Below are positions 25,505 through 34,035 of a DNA stretch of 64,000 bases, in pieces. Source of the DNA: JACCZX01 sp963824935. GTDB lineage: Bacteria > Pseudomonadota > Gammaproteobacteria > Burkholderiales > Burkholderiaceae_F. Location of the stretch: assembly GCA_963824935.1 (NCBI GenBank), contig CAWGRF010000004.1:1-64000 (forward strand). Direction: 5' to 3'. Numbering within the stretch: the stretch's first letter is position 1; each line of letters starts with the position of its first letter. The position numbers were made by a program, and so were the translations under genes. The notes beneath the pieces are model-generated. The model worked only from the letters and a program-made list of their open reading frames with translations, made no database searches and was not told the DNA's origin.

Positions 25505-26956
25505 CTAGACCCGGCGCAACTGGATCTGCGCCACCGCGTCAACTCCGAGCAGAGAGAGAAGAGCACCGATCAGATAGTTGACATTGCGAAACTCGACGGT
25601 GGCGCCGTTTTGTCTGACCTTGGTCACCATCGCCAGCATGCCGGTCGCGGTCGCAAACTCAACTCTCTTCAGATACGTGCAATCGACCACGAGTTTCTTG
25701 TCAATGCGTGAGGCCGCCATCAGGCGCCCAAAGTACGGCTCGCCCTGGCCACGCAACGTACCGCGCCAGGAAAGCCCATCTACTGCCTCCGGTGCCGCAG
25801 CCTGCGGCACTGCCGCGCGCGTCTTCAGATTTGGCGGCGCCGGCTCCCACGACGGAGGCGATACTTCGTACGTAATGCAGTACTGGATGCCGGTCTCTTC
25901 GAAGTCGTGTTGCCGGTTCAGCAAGCGAAACACTTCGAGCAAAAGCATCCATACCGCATCGCTCGGATCACGGCGTCCAGCTTCGACCGCCGCGCGCAAC
26001 GGTGTCACCAATTGATCGGCACCTTGTAGCAGCAGCTCATGGCTGGCGCGCTTAAATGCGTTGATCACGCGCAGCAACAACTCGGCACCGACTGGATCGA
26101 TGCTGCGCACGTTCGAAGAGTCCAGCGCGATCGACTGGTAAGACAGCGAATGATTTTTCAACTGCTCGAGCTGTTTGACGACCCCCTCATCGATCGACTC
26201 GGGCAGCGCGATGATCGGAGCCGCCGCCGGGATAATGTCGCGCCCTTCGACAGTCACAGTCGTTGCTGACGCAACGTCGTCCTTGTAATCGATCCAGGCC
26301 GGAGGCGAGCTTTCAAAGCGCAGTACGTATTCGATCGTCAAGCTGTCAAAGCCCGCCTTATCACCCCGCTGCTGCAGCAATTCAAACAGCATCAGCCAAC
26401 CGTGCTGTGCAGATTCGCCGAGCTGGTCCGACTGGATTGCCGCGCGCAACCCCGCTTCGGCAGGTTCGATCAAGCCATTGGCAAAGAGGATCGCGGTTTC
26501 CTCGATTGCCGAGCCGCCGCCTTCGGCGCGCACATCGAGAGCGTTGGCATTGCCCGCCCAATCCTCGGAGGTGATGTCGAGCGGTTCGATCGATTCGGCG
26601 TCCGCCGGCGCTTGCTCGGCGTCCGGCTGTTGTGACGGCCGCTGCAAAGTCGAGTTGGCGGCAGAATTCGAAAACATCGTCGATGGACCGCCGGGGCGTA
26701 AGAAATCACGCGCCATTTCCGATTCGATCGCATCGATCTTCGCCGCCGTTTCGAGCGCAAGCGAGCGATGCAGCTCTTTGTCCGGCACCGCAGTGGTGGT
26801 CGCAGGCGCCTGGGGCGCGCGCGCGATCGTTGACGATGGATTGCGATTGACCGGGCCTGGGAGCGGCCGCGCAGCCGGCTTGCTGGACGTGCGCGCGCCC
26901 GCCTTCACGGTCGGCTGCGCATCCTTCGGATCTTTTTTGAAGAAGGAAAAGCCCAC
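25505..26956 (-). CDS. STAS-like protein with internally duplicated helical-STAS units
   Basis: A 483-residue soluble protein starting GTG at 26956 (MGFSFFKKDP). Residues ~10-150 are low-complexity Pro/Ala/Ser. Two similar units follow: a helical part (GWLMLFELLQQRGD...YVLRFESSPPAW, then VWMLLLEVFRLLNRQHD...YCITYEVSPPSW), each followed by a STAS-like domain (SYQSIALDSSNVRSIDPVGA and KKLVVDCTYLKRVEFATATG). The duplication is clear by eye. STAS domains bind nucleotides or partner proteins, but no function is known for this protein. It is on the hslVU strand, 70 bases upstream of hslV. Confidence 0.7.
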   Translation of the reverse strand: MGFSFFKKDPKDAQPTVKAGARTSSKPAARPLPGPVNRNPSSTIARAPQAPATTTAVPDKELHRSLALETAAKIDAIESEMARDFLRPGGPSTMFSNSAANSTLQRPSQQPDAEQAPADAESIEPLDITSEDWAGNANALDVRAEGGGSAIEETAILFANGLIEPAEAGLRAAIQSDQLGESAQHGWLMLFELLQQRGDKAGFDSLTIEYVLRFESSPPAWIDYKDDVASATTVTVEGRDIIPAAAPIIALPESIDEGVVKQLEQLKNHSLSYQSIALDSSNVRSIDPVGAELLLRVINAFKRASHELLLQGADQLVTPLRAAVEAGRRDPSDAVWMLLLEVFRLLNRQHDFEETGIQYCITYEVSPPSWEPAPPNLKTRAAVPQAAAPEAVDGLSWRGTLRGQGEPYFGRLMAASRIDKKLVVDCTYLKRVEFATATGMLAMVTKVRQNGATVEFRNVNYLIGALLSLLGVDAVAQIQLRRV

Positions 26957-27285
26957 TACGTTTACCGTTTCCTTATTCGACCTACCGCGCCGCACATTCC
27001 GGCAGTGCGCGGATGATTGCAGCACACCCGCATGCAGATTCTGGCACCAGTAGCCCGGGCATCAGAGTGCAGAGACACCGGAAACAAGTAACCCTTTTCG
27101 CTGAACTCGGGCTGCCGCCAGCGGCTCGACTGTCGATGCGATTGCGCTTGATACCGTGTTCCAGTGAGCGAGCACCCGTCGCGTTTGATAGTAACAACTT
27201 TAGCCCGCCAGCAAACCGTGGATCTGAGCGGCAATCCCGCCTGTCGGTTACGCGCGAGTCGGGGTGTTCCCAGCTCGGAGGATTT
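26957..27285. other. gene-free stretch upstream of the STAS-like gene
   Basis: About 330 bases with no convincing gene. Both strands have short open frames (for example minus strand 26982-27326) rich in Arg, Cys and Ser without domain features or a ribosome site. The promoter of the STAS-like gene should lie near its 26957 end, but no clear hexamers were found. Confidence 0.5.
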
Positions 27286-27353
27286 CCAAGAGGGGGCAGC
27301 GCCCCTCTTGCGTCCCGATGAATCATCTCAGATGGTTTGGCGACGTCAGTCGC
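27286..27353. repeat. direct repeat copy 1 with GC-rich hairpin
   Basis: A 68-base unit that recurs about 130 bases further on. It begins CCAAGAGGGGGCAGCGCCCC, a hairpin with an AGC loop (27287-27310), and ends GTTTGGCGACGTCAGTCGC. The hairpin in this copy has one C fewer than in copy 2. Confidence 0.75.
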
Positions 27354-27416
27354 GCCGAAGCGGCAGCCACCATTCGACCACGCAAACGCACTGATGTCAC
27401 CGGGGCTCGGGGAGCT

Positions 27417-27483
27417 CCAAGAGGGGGCAGCGCCCCCTCTTGCATCAACACAATCATCAACGGTGTTTGGCGACGTCAGTCGC
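27417..27483. repeat. direct repeat copy 2 overlapping the dksA 3' end
   Basis: The second copy of the unit. Its hairpin is perfect: an 11-bp stem with an AGC loop (27418-27442). The end of the copy, TTTGGCGACGTCAGTCGCCAAA (27466-27487), is a second hairpin with a 9-bp stem that includes the last codons and stop of dksA. The hairpins probably serve as the dksA terminator or mRNA 3' end. The copy 1-copy 2 similarity suggests a tandem duplication of the dksA end. Confidence 0.7.
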
Positions 27484-28345
27484 CAAACATCTTCTGCTTC
27501 ATCTCGCGGCGCTGCTGCGCCTCTAGCGACAAAGTGGCGGTTGGCCGCGCCAGCAGGCGTGGGATGCCGATCGGATCGCCGGTTTCCTCACAATAGCCAT
27601 AGTCGCCGCTTTCGATTCGCGCCAGCGCTTGCTGAACCTTCTTTAGAAGCTTGCGTTCGCGATCTCGCGTGCGCAACTCGAGCGCGTGTTCTTCCTCGAT
27701 CGTCGCGCGATCGGCAGGGTCGGGCACGATTACTGTTTCGCGCAGATGCTCGGTCGTTTCATCGGCGTTTTGCAACAGCTCGCTTTCCATTTGCTGCAGC
27801 CGGTGCTTGAAGAAGGCAAGCTGTTCACCACTCATGTAATCCGACTCGCGCATCTTTAAAAGCTCGCCTTCAGTCGGGAGCCGCCTTCCGTTCACCGTTA
27901 CCAACGCTTCGCTGCGCGTGGCTGACCGCGCCAACAGGTACTCGTGCGCCGCGGCCAGGTCCTTGGGCGACGGTGCCGGGGCGACCTTGGGCGGCGTCAT
28001 TACCGGCGTTGGACTCGCAAGCCCCGGCGCCGGCATCGGCGGCACATGCCTCGGCACTCTGGACACTCGCGCCGGCCTGCCCCCGCGCGGTCTGACGACC
28101 GGTGCTGCCGGTTGCGCGGCAGCAGGCGCTTTCGCCGCCTTCGTCGCCTTAATAGGTTTCGAAGGTTGCGCGGCCTTTCTGACTTTTGCGACGCTTGCAG
28201 TCTTGCGCTTCGCGACTGCGGTTTTCTTTTTCTGCGCCTTTGCGGGTCTTGCCTTTACGGCAATCTTTCTAACAACCTTCTTCACAGATTTCTTCGCGCC
28301 CTTAGTGGAGGGCTTGGCGATTTTCTTGGCCCGTTTTATTGCCAT
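27476..28345 (-). CDS. dksA: RNA polymerase-binding transcription factor DksA with long basic N-terminal extension
   Basis: A 289-residue protein. The C-terminal ~150 residues are DksA: YMSGEQLAFFKHRLQQMESEL, a coiled coil with DPADRATIEEEHALELRTRD (the tip carries the D-x-x-D-x-A signature), and GYCEETGDPIGIPRLLARPTATLS. DksA tunes rRNA and stress promoters together with ppGpp. Only the first Cys of the usual zinc site is kept, so this is a low-cysteine form. The first ~135 residues are Lys/Ala/Pro-rich, like histone-H1-like tails, and roughly double the length of E. coli DksA (151). It has its own ribosome site (AGAGGTACTG) and is downstream of the CobW gene. Confidence 0.88.
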   Translation of the reverse strand: MAIKRAKKIAKPSTKGAKKSVKKVVRKIAVKARPAKAQKKKTAVAKRKTASVAKVRKAAQPSKPIKATKAAKAPAAAQPAAPVVRPRGGRPARVSRVPRHVPPMPAPGLASPTPVMTPPKVAPAPSPKDLAAAHEYLLARSATRSEALVTVNGRRLPTEGELLKMRESDYMSGEQLAFFKHRLQQMESELLQNADETTEHLRETVIVPDPADRATIEEEHALELRTRDRERKLLKKVQQALARIESGDYGYCEETGDPIGIPRLLARPTATLSLEAQQRREMKQKMFGD

Positions 28346-28407
28346 CGGTCAGTACCTCTTTGAAAATTCCTGTTTGAATCTATTGAGCGTGCAAATGGAG
28401 CGGCACA

Positions 28408-29475
28408 TCAACGCGCCAGACACGCTGCGAGACCCTTAACGATCGCGTCTTGCGGCAGATTGCGGCCGATGAAGACGACCTTGCTTGATGGCTTTTCGTT
28501 CGTCGCCCACGGACGCCCAATGTCGGCACCCATCAGCATATGAACACCCTGAAAGATGGTCCGGCGGTTGCTGCCGTTCATGAAAAGCACGCCTTTATAC
28601 CGAAGCATGTCCTGCCCGTAAACCTGAGTCAGGGCGCCCAGATACTCCTCAAGCTTGGCCGGATCAAACGGCCGATTAGACTGAAATACAAACGCCTTGA
28701 TCGCATCGTCGTGATGGTGACCGTCATGATGATCGCCGTCGCGGTGCTGATCGCCTTCGTGCTCGTGATTGTGCGCATCCCGCGCCGCATCCGGATGCTC
28801 GGCGGCGAGAAATTCCGGATCGATCTCGAGAATCGCGTTCAGGTTAAAACCGCGTAGGTCGAGCACATCCTTGAGCGGCACTGCGCCGAAGCTAACCGTC
28901 TTAACCGGTGCACGTGGATTCATCTGCAGCAGCCGGCTTTTCAACGACTGCGCGTCCTCTTGCGAGACCAAGTCGATCTTGCTCATCAAGATACGATCGG
29001 CGAATCCGACCTGGGTCTGCGCCTCCGGCTGCCGATCAAGCGTGTCATGCCCATGTTTCGCATCGACGACCGTAATCACAGCGTCGAGCAGGTAATAGGC
29101 GGCAATGTCGTCGTCCATGAAGAACGTCTGCGTAACCGGTCCCGGATTGGCAAGGCCTGTCGTTTCGATGATCACGCGCTCGAACGAAACTTCGCCGGAT
29201 TGCCGCTTTGCCTTCAGATCGTTAAGAATGCGCACCAGATCGCCGCGCACGGTGCAGCAGATGCACCCGTTGTTCATCTCCACGATCTGCTCGGCGGTAT
29301 CGGACACGAGCAGCTCGTTGTCGATACCTTCGGGACCGAACTCGTTTTCAATCACCGCGATCTTGTGTCCGTGCTGCTCGGTCAGAATGCGGTTTAACAG
29401 CGTGGTCTTGCCGGCGCCGAGAAAACCCGTTAACACCGTCACCGGAACCGGCGACTGACCTGTACTTGCTTGCAT
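28408..29475 (-). CDS. CobW/COG0523 family metal-chaperone GTPase
   Basis: A 355-residue G3E GTPase. The P-loop is GFLGAGKTTLLNRIL, followed by IAVIENEFGPEGIDNELL, the metal-binding NNGCICCTVRGDL, the ETTGLANPGPV switch and SKIDL. A His-rich stretch (HNHEHEGDQHRDGDHHDG, about residues 235-255) precedes the CobW C-terminal domain. The group includes zinc-insertion chaperones such as ZigA/ZNG1; the histidines favour zinc or another transition metal. The start ATG at 29475 (MQASTGQSPVPVTVLTG) is chosen by homology. It lies just upstream of dksA. Confidence 0.9.
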   Translation of the reverse strand: MQASTGQSPVPVTVLTGFLGAGKTTLLNRILTEQHGHKIAVIENEFGPEGIDNELLVSDTAEQIVEMNNGCICCTVRGDLVRILNDLKAKRQSGEVSFERVIIETTGLANPGPVTQTFFMDDDIAAYYLLDAVITVVDAKHGHDTLDRQPEAQTQVGFADRILMSKIDLVSQEDAQSLKSRLLQMNPRAPVKTVSFGAVPLKDVLDLRGFNLNAILEIDPEFLAAEHPDAARDAHNHEHEGDQHRDGDHHDGHHHDDAIKAFVFQSNRPFDPAKLEEYLGALTQVYGQDMLRYKGVLFMNGSNRRTIFQGVHMLMGADIGRPWATNEKPSSKVVFIGRNLPQDAIVKGLAACLAR

Positions 29476-29563
29476 CACTACCCTGTAAAAATCGGAGCTG
29501 GGGCGCTCCGAGAAGGGGCGAGAGTTTAGTGCAAATACGCAGGGCGGCGCCGACCGCCGGGGG

Positions 29564-30505
29564 TTATTCGGGACGTTTCCCGGGGCTGCGGCGGCGAGCG
29601 CGCGGATGCGCCGCGTCGTACGCCTTGGCCAAATGCTGCCAGTCGAGTCGGGTGTAGATCTGCGTTGTTGCAATGTTTGAGTGCCCAAGGAGTTCCTGTA
29701 CTGCCCGCAAATCGCCGCTGGATTGCAGCAGGTGTGACGCGAAACTGTGCCGCAGCACATGCGGATGGACATGGACTCCAAGACCCAGCTTGCGCGCTAA
29801 CTGTGCGAGCCGGGACTGCACGCTGCGTGCCGATAGGCGCACGCCAGAGGCAGCGACGAAGAGCGCACGATCGTCGCAGCGCGACAGAGTCGAGCGTGCC
29901 GTAAGCCACGTCGAAAGCGCGGCGCACGCCGGCGCACCGATAGGTACCGTCCGCGTCTTGCCACCCTTGCCGACGACGGTGACTTCCGTGGCGGCAAGGT
30001 CGATCCAGCTGGTGGACGCCGGGTGCGAATCCGCAGCAAAGTATCGGTAGTCGAGCGATACCAGCTCGGCCAGACGGAGTCCACTGGAGTACAGCAGCTC
30101 GACGATCGCGTGGTCCCGCAACGCGAGCAACGTCTGATCAACCGGTCGATGCGCAAACGTCACCGCCTGATCGGCCGAGAGCGCCTTTGGCAATCGCTTG
30201 GCGCGCTTCGGTCCGCGTACCCCGACGACCGGATTGACCGATGCCTCGCCACGCTCGCATAGCCATCGATAGGTCGAACGCCACGCGGACAGCGTGCGAG
30301 CGATCGAAGCAGGAGCCAGCCCGGAGGCGTGCAGCTTCGTCATGTACTGGCGAACATCGTCTGCGGTTAGCGCGGCGAGCGAGCGCCCACCGGCCAACTG
30401 AACCAACCTGCCAAGGTCTGCCCGATAAGCGGCAAGGGTGTGCCGGGATGCGCGGCGCTGCGTCGAAAGCTCGCTCAGAAACTGATCGACCAGCGCGTCG
30501 GCCAT
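29564..30505 (-). CDS. xerC: tyrosine recombinase XerC
   Basis: Site-specific recombinase that resolves chromosome dimers at dif with XerD. The 313-residue protein has an N-terminal SAM-like core-binding domain (LVDQFLSELSTQRRASRHTLAAYR) and the catalytic domain with Arg in YSSGLRLAELVSL, Lys in VVGKGGKTRTVP, HVLRHSFASHLL, and LGHSNIATTQIYTRLD with the nucleophilic Tyr. The start at 30505 shares one base with the DUF484 stop (TGATG). The dapF-DUF484-xerC order marks it as housekeeping XerC, not a mobile-element integrase. Confidence 0.95.
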   Translation of the reverse strand: MADALVDQFLSELSTQRRASRHTLAAYRADLGRLVQLAGGRSLAALTADDVRQYMTKLHASGLAPASIARTLSAWRSTYRWLCERGEASVNPVVGVRGPKRAKRLPKALSADQAVTFAHRPVDQTLLALRDHAIVELLYSSGLRLAELVSLDYRYFAADSHPASTSWIDLAATEVTVVGKGGKTRTVPIGAPACAALSTWLTARSTLSRCDDRALFVAASGVRLSARSVQSRLAQLARKLGLGVHVHPHVLRHSFASHLLQSSGDLRAVQELLGHSNIATTQIYTRLDWQHLAKAYDAAHPRARRRSPGKRPE

Positions 30506-31170
30506 CAATCGCGCAAGCGCGCCAATGCGGCGCTCGCCAGCTCGGCGATTCTCTCGAGGAACGCGGTTCCCATCGACGAGTGAAACCGGTCCGCGCTGGC
30601 CGAGCCAAGAACGAGCATTCCAAACGTTTGCGGATCGGCACCGACGCGCAGCGGTAGCAACGCCACGCTTTTTACAGCGCCGTCGTGCTCGAGCCACGAG
30701 GCCGCTTCAAAGCCGACGTTCGATCCGCAAAACGGAACGCGCATGCTGTTGGCAAAGCTAACGGTATCAATCTCGACCGCGCGCGCGCAATCGAGTGACG
30801 CGAGTTCAGGTTTTATGCGCCACAACCGAAGGCCAGCGTACGGGACATCGAAGATGCGCTTCAATTCATCTATTAGCGTGCCGGGCAATGCCGCTTCGTC
30901 CGTCTCGCACAACAGCGAACGCATCCACGCCACCAGTTTGTCCGCAATGGCGTCGTTTTCCTGACCGTGACGCAGCATCTCGGCTATTTTGCTTTCGAGC
31001 GCCTTGATGCGCTCGCGCAGCATCAGCGACTGGCGCTCGACCAGCGAAATCGCCTGCCCTTCGTGCGGGTGCGGCAGCTGCATCTGTGACAGCAACTGCG
31101 GATGCTGTTCAAAGAAATCAACATGGCGCGACAGATAGTGCGCAATATCCTGGGCCTGCAAAGTGGTCAT
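30505..31170 (-). CDS. DUF484 family protein
   Basis: A 221-residue cytosolic protein with an N-terminal helical region (DIAHYLSRHVDFFEQHPQLLSQMQLPHPHEG, quoted in part) and a GAF-like C-terminal domain (SVALLPLRVGADPQTFGMLVLGS...FLERIAELASAALARL). This is DUF484 (YigA), conserved between dapF and xerC in proteobacteria. Its biochemical role is not established. It overlaps xerC by one base and follows dapF by two. Confidence 0.9.
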   Translation of the reverse strand: MTTLQAQDIAHYLSRHVDFFEQHPQLLSQMQLPHPHEGQAISLVERQSLMLRERIKALESKIAEMLRHGQENDAIADKLVAWMRSLLCETDEAALPGTLIDELKRIFDVPYAGLRLWRIKPELASLDCARAVEIDTVSFANSMRVPFCGSNVGFEAASWLEHDGAVKSVALLPLRVGADPQTFGMLVLGSASADRFHSSMGTAFLERIAELASAALARLRD

Positions 31171-31172
31171 GA

Positions 31173-32018
31173 TCAGATCTCGATTTCACCCTTGAATACA
31201 GTAGTGGCAGCACCGGTCATCAACACCGGCTGGCTCGGCTGCCATTCGATCGTCAGCTCGCCGCCGCGTGCGATCACTTTAACCGGAGTATCGAGCAATC
31301 CGCGTCGAATGCCACTGACGACCGCCGCGCAGGCGCCGGTCCCGCACGCGAGCGTCTCGCCCACGCCACGTTCCCATACCCGCAGGCGAATGCAATGCCG
31401 ATCGACGATCTGCATGAAACCCGCGTTCACCCGATTTGGGAAGCGACGATGCTGCTCAATCAACGGCCCGTCCACCGTGACCGGAGCGGCCTGCACATCG
31501 TCCACCGCCTGCACCGCGTGTGGATTGCCCATCGACAATGCCGCGATCATCACGTCGCGTCCGATGTCGAGCGGCCAGAGCTTTTCATCCTGCTCGATCA
31601 CGGAAGTCAGGCCAGTGGCGTCAAATGGCACGATGGCTGGATCGAATCGCGGCATTCCCATGTCGACCGAAACCTGGGTATCGGCTTGCAGGCGTGGCTC
31701 GATGATGCCGCTTAGCGTTTGCACCCGGATCACCGGTTTCGAGGTCAATCCCTCGTCATGCACGAATCTGACGAAGCACCGCGCGCCGTTACCGCATTGC
31801 TCGACCTCTCCGCCGTCGCTGTTAAAGATCCGATAGCGAAAATCGGCGTCCGCTTGCTGCGCACGCTCGACCACGAGGATCTGATCGGCTCCCACGCCGA
31901 AGCGGCGATCGGCCAACGTGCGTATCTGCGCGGGCGACAACTCGATTCGCTGCGTCACGCCATTTAGCATCACGAAGTCATTGCCCGCACCGTGCATCTT
32001 GGTAAAGCGAAGCTTCAT
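31173..32018 (-). CDS. dapF: diaminopimelate epimerase
   Basis: Converts LL- to meso-diaminopimelate for lysine and peptidoglycan. The 281-residue protein starts MKLRFTKMHGAGNDFVML and carries both catalytic cysteines, in EQCGNGARCF and TLACGTGACAAV. VDMGMPRFDPA and SMGNPHAVQAVDD are also typical. The ATG at 32018 is chosen by the conserved N-terminus. It is in the lpxL-lpxL-dapF-DUF484-xerC run. Confidence 0.97.
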   Translation of the reverse strand: MKLRFTKMHGAGNDFVMLNGVTQRIELSPAQIRTLADRRFGVGADQILVVERAQQADADFRYRIFNSDGGEVEQCGNGARCFVRFVHDEGLTSKPVIRVQTLSGIIEPRLQADTQVSVDMGMPRFDPAIVPFDATGLTSVIEQDEKLWPLDIGRDVMIAALSMGNPHAVQAVDDVQAAPVTVDGPLIEQHRRFPNRVNAGFMQIVDRHCIRLRVWERGVGETLACGTGACAAVVSGIRRGLLDTPVKVIARGGELTIEWQPSQPVLMTGAATTVFKGEIEI

Positions 32019-32022
32019 CCGA

Positions 32023-32928
32023 CTACACGGCCTCGGCGCGCGACGCCCGCGCATAAACGCTCGATTGCCCAGCCGGTCGCGTTTTGAAGCGGCGATGCGT
32101 CCAAAGATATTGCTCGGGCATTTTGAGCACCCAGCGCTCGATTTCTCGGTTCATGCGCACGGTGTCAGCCTCGATCGACTCGCCGGGGAAATTCGACCAC
32201 GGCGGCTCGAAGTGAAGCACATATCCTTCGGCCGTCATCTCGGTCACCGCCATCATCACCCTGGCGCCGGTCATGCGCGCAATACGCGGAACCATCGGAA
32301 TCGTCGCAGACGGCACCCCAAAGAACGGTACGAAAATCGAGTTGGCGGCGCCCAGGTCCATGTCGGGCAGGTAATACAGCGGCAAGCCACGCTTGACGCT
32401 TCGGATCACGGTTCGCATGTCGGCGCCCTGACGCGCAACCAGCATAGGGTCGTTGAAGCGCTGCCGGCCCTTCAACAGCCATTCGTCCCACACAGCATTG
32501 GTCTGCGTCGAGTAAATCGAGATGCCGCGCATCAATGTGTTAAAGCGAATGCCGCCTGCATCCAAGCCTACGAAGTGCGGCGCAATCAGGATCAACGGCG
32601 CTCCCGCTGCCGCGCGCAAATGCTCAATGCCGTGCACACCGATATACCGCTCGACTAGGTCACGCTCGCCGCGCCACAGCACCGAGTGGTCGAGGCCACT
32701 GCGTGCAATGTTGCGAAAACACAGGCGTCCAATTCGAGCCCTCTGCTGCTCGTCGAAGGAAGGAAAGCACAGGCGAAGATTGGTCAGCGCGATCCGCCGC
32801 CGCGGCACGACGATCCACCACAACAGATCGCCGAGCACGCTGGCCAGCTGGGTGCGTGCCCGCTGCGGCCAATTCGATGTTGCGTTGATCAGCGCGATCC
32901 AGAGCTTCGCCAACGCGACGTTTAGCAC
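32023..32928 (-). CDS. lpxL: LpxL/HtrB-type lipid A acyltransferase
   Basis: A 301-residue late acyltransferase that adds a secondary fatty acid to the lipid A precursor at the inner membrane. The catalytic HX4D motif is seen in APHFVGLDAGG, with later RQGADMRTVIRSVKRGLPLYYLPDMDLG and EQYLWTHRRFKTRP. Start is GTG at 32928. It overlaps the related upstream gene by seven bases, so the two are translationally coupled. Confidence 0.92.
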   Translation of the reverse strand: MLNVALAKLWIALINATSNWPQRARTQLASVLGDLLWWIVVPRRRIALTNLRLCFPSFDEQQRARIGRLCFRNIARSGLDHSVLWRGERDLVERYIGVHGIEHLRAAAGAPLILIAPHFVGLDAGGIRFNTLMRGISIYSTQTNAVWDEWLLKGRQRFNDPMLVARQGADMRTVIRSVKRGLPLYYLPDMDLGAANSIFVPFFGVPSATIPMVPRIARMTGARVMMAVTEMTAEGYVLHFEPPWSNFPGESIEADTVRMNREIERWVLKMPEQYLWTHRRFKTRPAGQSSVYARASRAEAV

Positions 32929-33797
32929 GTGCCCTCCGCTCGGGGAAGCTCGACGCCGGCTGGCACTTTGTATCGGTTATAGCCCCATAGGTACTGCGTC
33001 GGGCACGAACGAATCAGCGCTTCGAGCTCGGCGTTAATTAGCGTCGCATCGGTGCACGCGTCGCCGGTGAACTTGCGTTCAAGCCGCTTCAGATGAATCC
33101 GATATCCGGCGCCGTCCGCGAGCCGCTCGACATAGAAGAAGATGACAATTGCATCAAATTGAAGCGCAAGCCTGGCAGGCAGGGTCATCGTGTAAGCATC
33201 GCGTCCGAAGAACGGTGCCCATGCGCCTTCGCCTCCGGACGGCACCTGATCGGGCAGGATGCCGACCACCTGCCGCCGCTGCATCGCCTTGATCAACATT
33301 TTGACGCCGCGCATTTCGGCTGGCGCCAACAGCAAACCTTCGGTCGCTCGACCGGTATCAACGATCGAACGCAATGCCTGTTTGCGATGGACACGATATA
33401 GCGCAGTCATCGGGCGTTGCCCCGCTGCGCTACAAACCGCAGCGTAATACTGCGCAAAGACCTCGAAGCAACCCAAGTGTGGCGTCAAGAACATCACGGG
33501 CCGACCGTCCGCGAGTGCGGTATCGAGAGTTGAACGATCGACCACTGTCGTGCTGGCGACGCTCTCGGCGCGCGGTCGCATCCAAATCCACGCCGTTTCC
33601 AGCGCCTGTCTGCCCGCCCCGCGCGCCGCCTCCTCGATCATTCGCGCATCGGAATAGCCTGCGCCCGCCAGATTCTCACGCAGACGCTTTCGGTAACTTG
33701 GCGCGAGCCAATACACGATGCGGCCGAGTATTCCGCCGAGGCGGTACACGAGCGGCAGCGGCAGTTTGGAAACCAGCCGAAAGGCCAGCGTTACCAC
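32922..33797 (-). CDS. second lipid A late acyltransferase (LpxL/LpxM family)
   Basis: A 291-residue paralogue of the following gene, with an N-terminal helix (LAFRLVSKLPLPLVYRLGG), catalytic HX4E in LTPHLGCFEVFAQYY, LRSIVDTGRATEGLLLAP, VVGILPDQVPSGGEGAWAPFFG and CPTQYLWGYNRYKVP. It should add the other secondary acyl chain of lipid A; which chain each enzyme adds cannot be told. Start is taken as GTG at 33797 (MVTLAFRL); the frame stays open to 33902. It is divergent from metK. Confidence 0.88.
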   Translation of the reverse strand: MVTLAFRLVSKLPLPLVYRLGGILGRIVYWLAPSYRKRLRENLAGAGYSDARMIEEAARGAGRQALETAWIWMRPRAESVASTTVVDRSTLDTALADGRPVMFLTPHLGCFEVFAQYYAAVCSAAGQRPMTALYRVHRKQALRSIVDTGRATEGLLLAPAEMRGVKMLIKAMQRRQVVGILPDQVPSGGEGAWAPFFGRDAYTMTLPARLALQFDAIVIFFYVERLADGAGYRIHLKRLERKFTGDACTDATLINAELEALIRSCPTQYLWGYNRYKVPAGVELPRAEGTC

Positions 33798-33870
33798 GGC
33801 GTAACCGCGCCCGGGCGCATATCTTGCACGGTGTTGATGCGACCGGTGACTGCGGCGACGCGGGTTCTCA

Positions 33871-34020
33871 TATAATCCCCGCTTCGCCGAGTTAACCGAC
33901 AACTTGCGGGGCGAATCGGAGGCCTGCTCGCACGTTCATAGTGCGAGCGGCCGTTAGCATAGCCGAGATAAATACCGCTAAAGCGTCGCACTCCTAGAGT
34001 GCGAATCGCAACTTAACGTT
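33871..34020 (+). promoter_or_regulatory. promoter and structured leader of metK
   Basis: A perfect TATAAT lies at 33871-33876. The ~150 bases between it and the ribosome site can fold into three hairpins: CCCCGC/GCGGGG (33877-33911), GGCC-t-GCTCGCAC/GTGCGAGC-GGCC (33921-33952) and TCGCACTC/GAGTGCGA (33986-34004). TCGCAC and GTGCGA occur in both of the last two hairpins, so their arms could exchange partners. Sequences such as GAGTTAACCG and GATAAATACCGCTAAAG recall parts of SAM-II-type aptamers but do not sit in the right order, so no riboswitch class is assigned. A metK leader is a natural place for SAM feedback. Confidence 0.5.
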
Positions 34021-34035
34021 CGCAAGGAGTGCTCG

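Noticed and set aside
26982..27326. A 114-codon minus-strand frame upstream of the STAS-like gene
   Set aside because: Composition is Arg/Cys/Ser-rich, it contains the repeat hairpin at its start, and no motif or ribosome site supports it.
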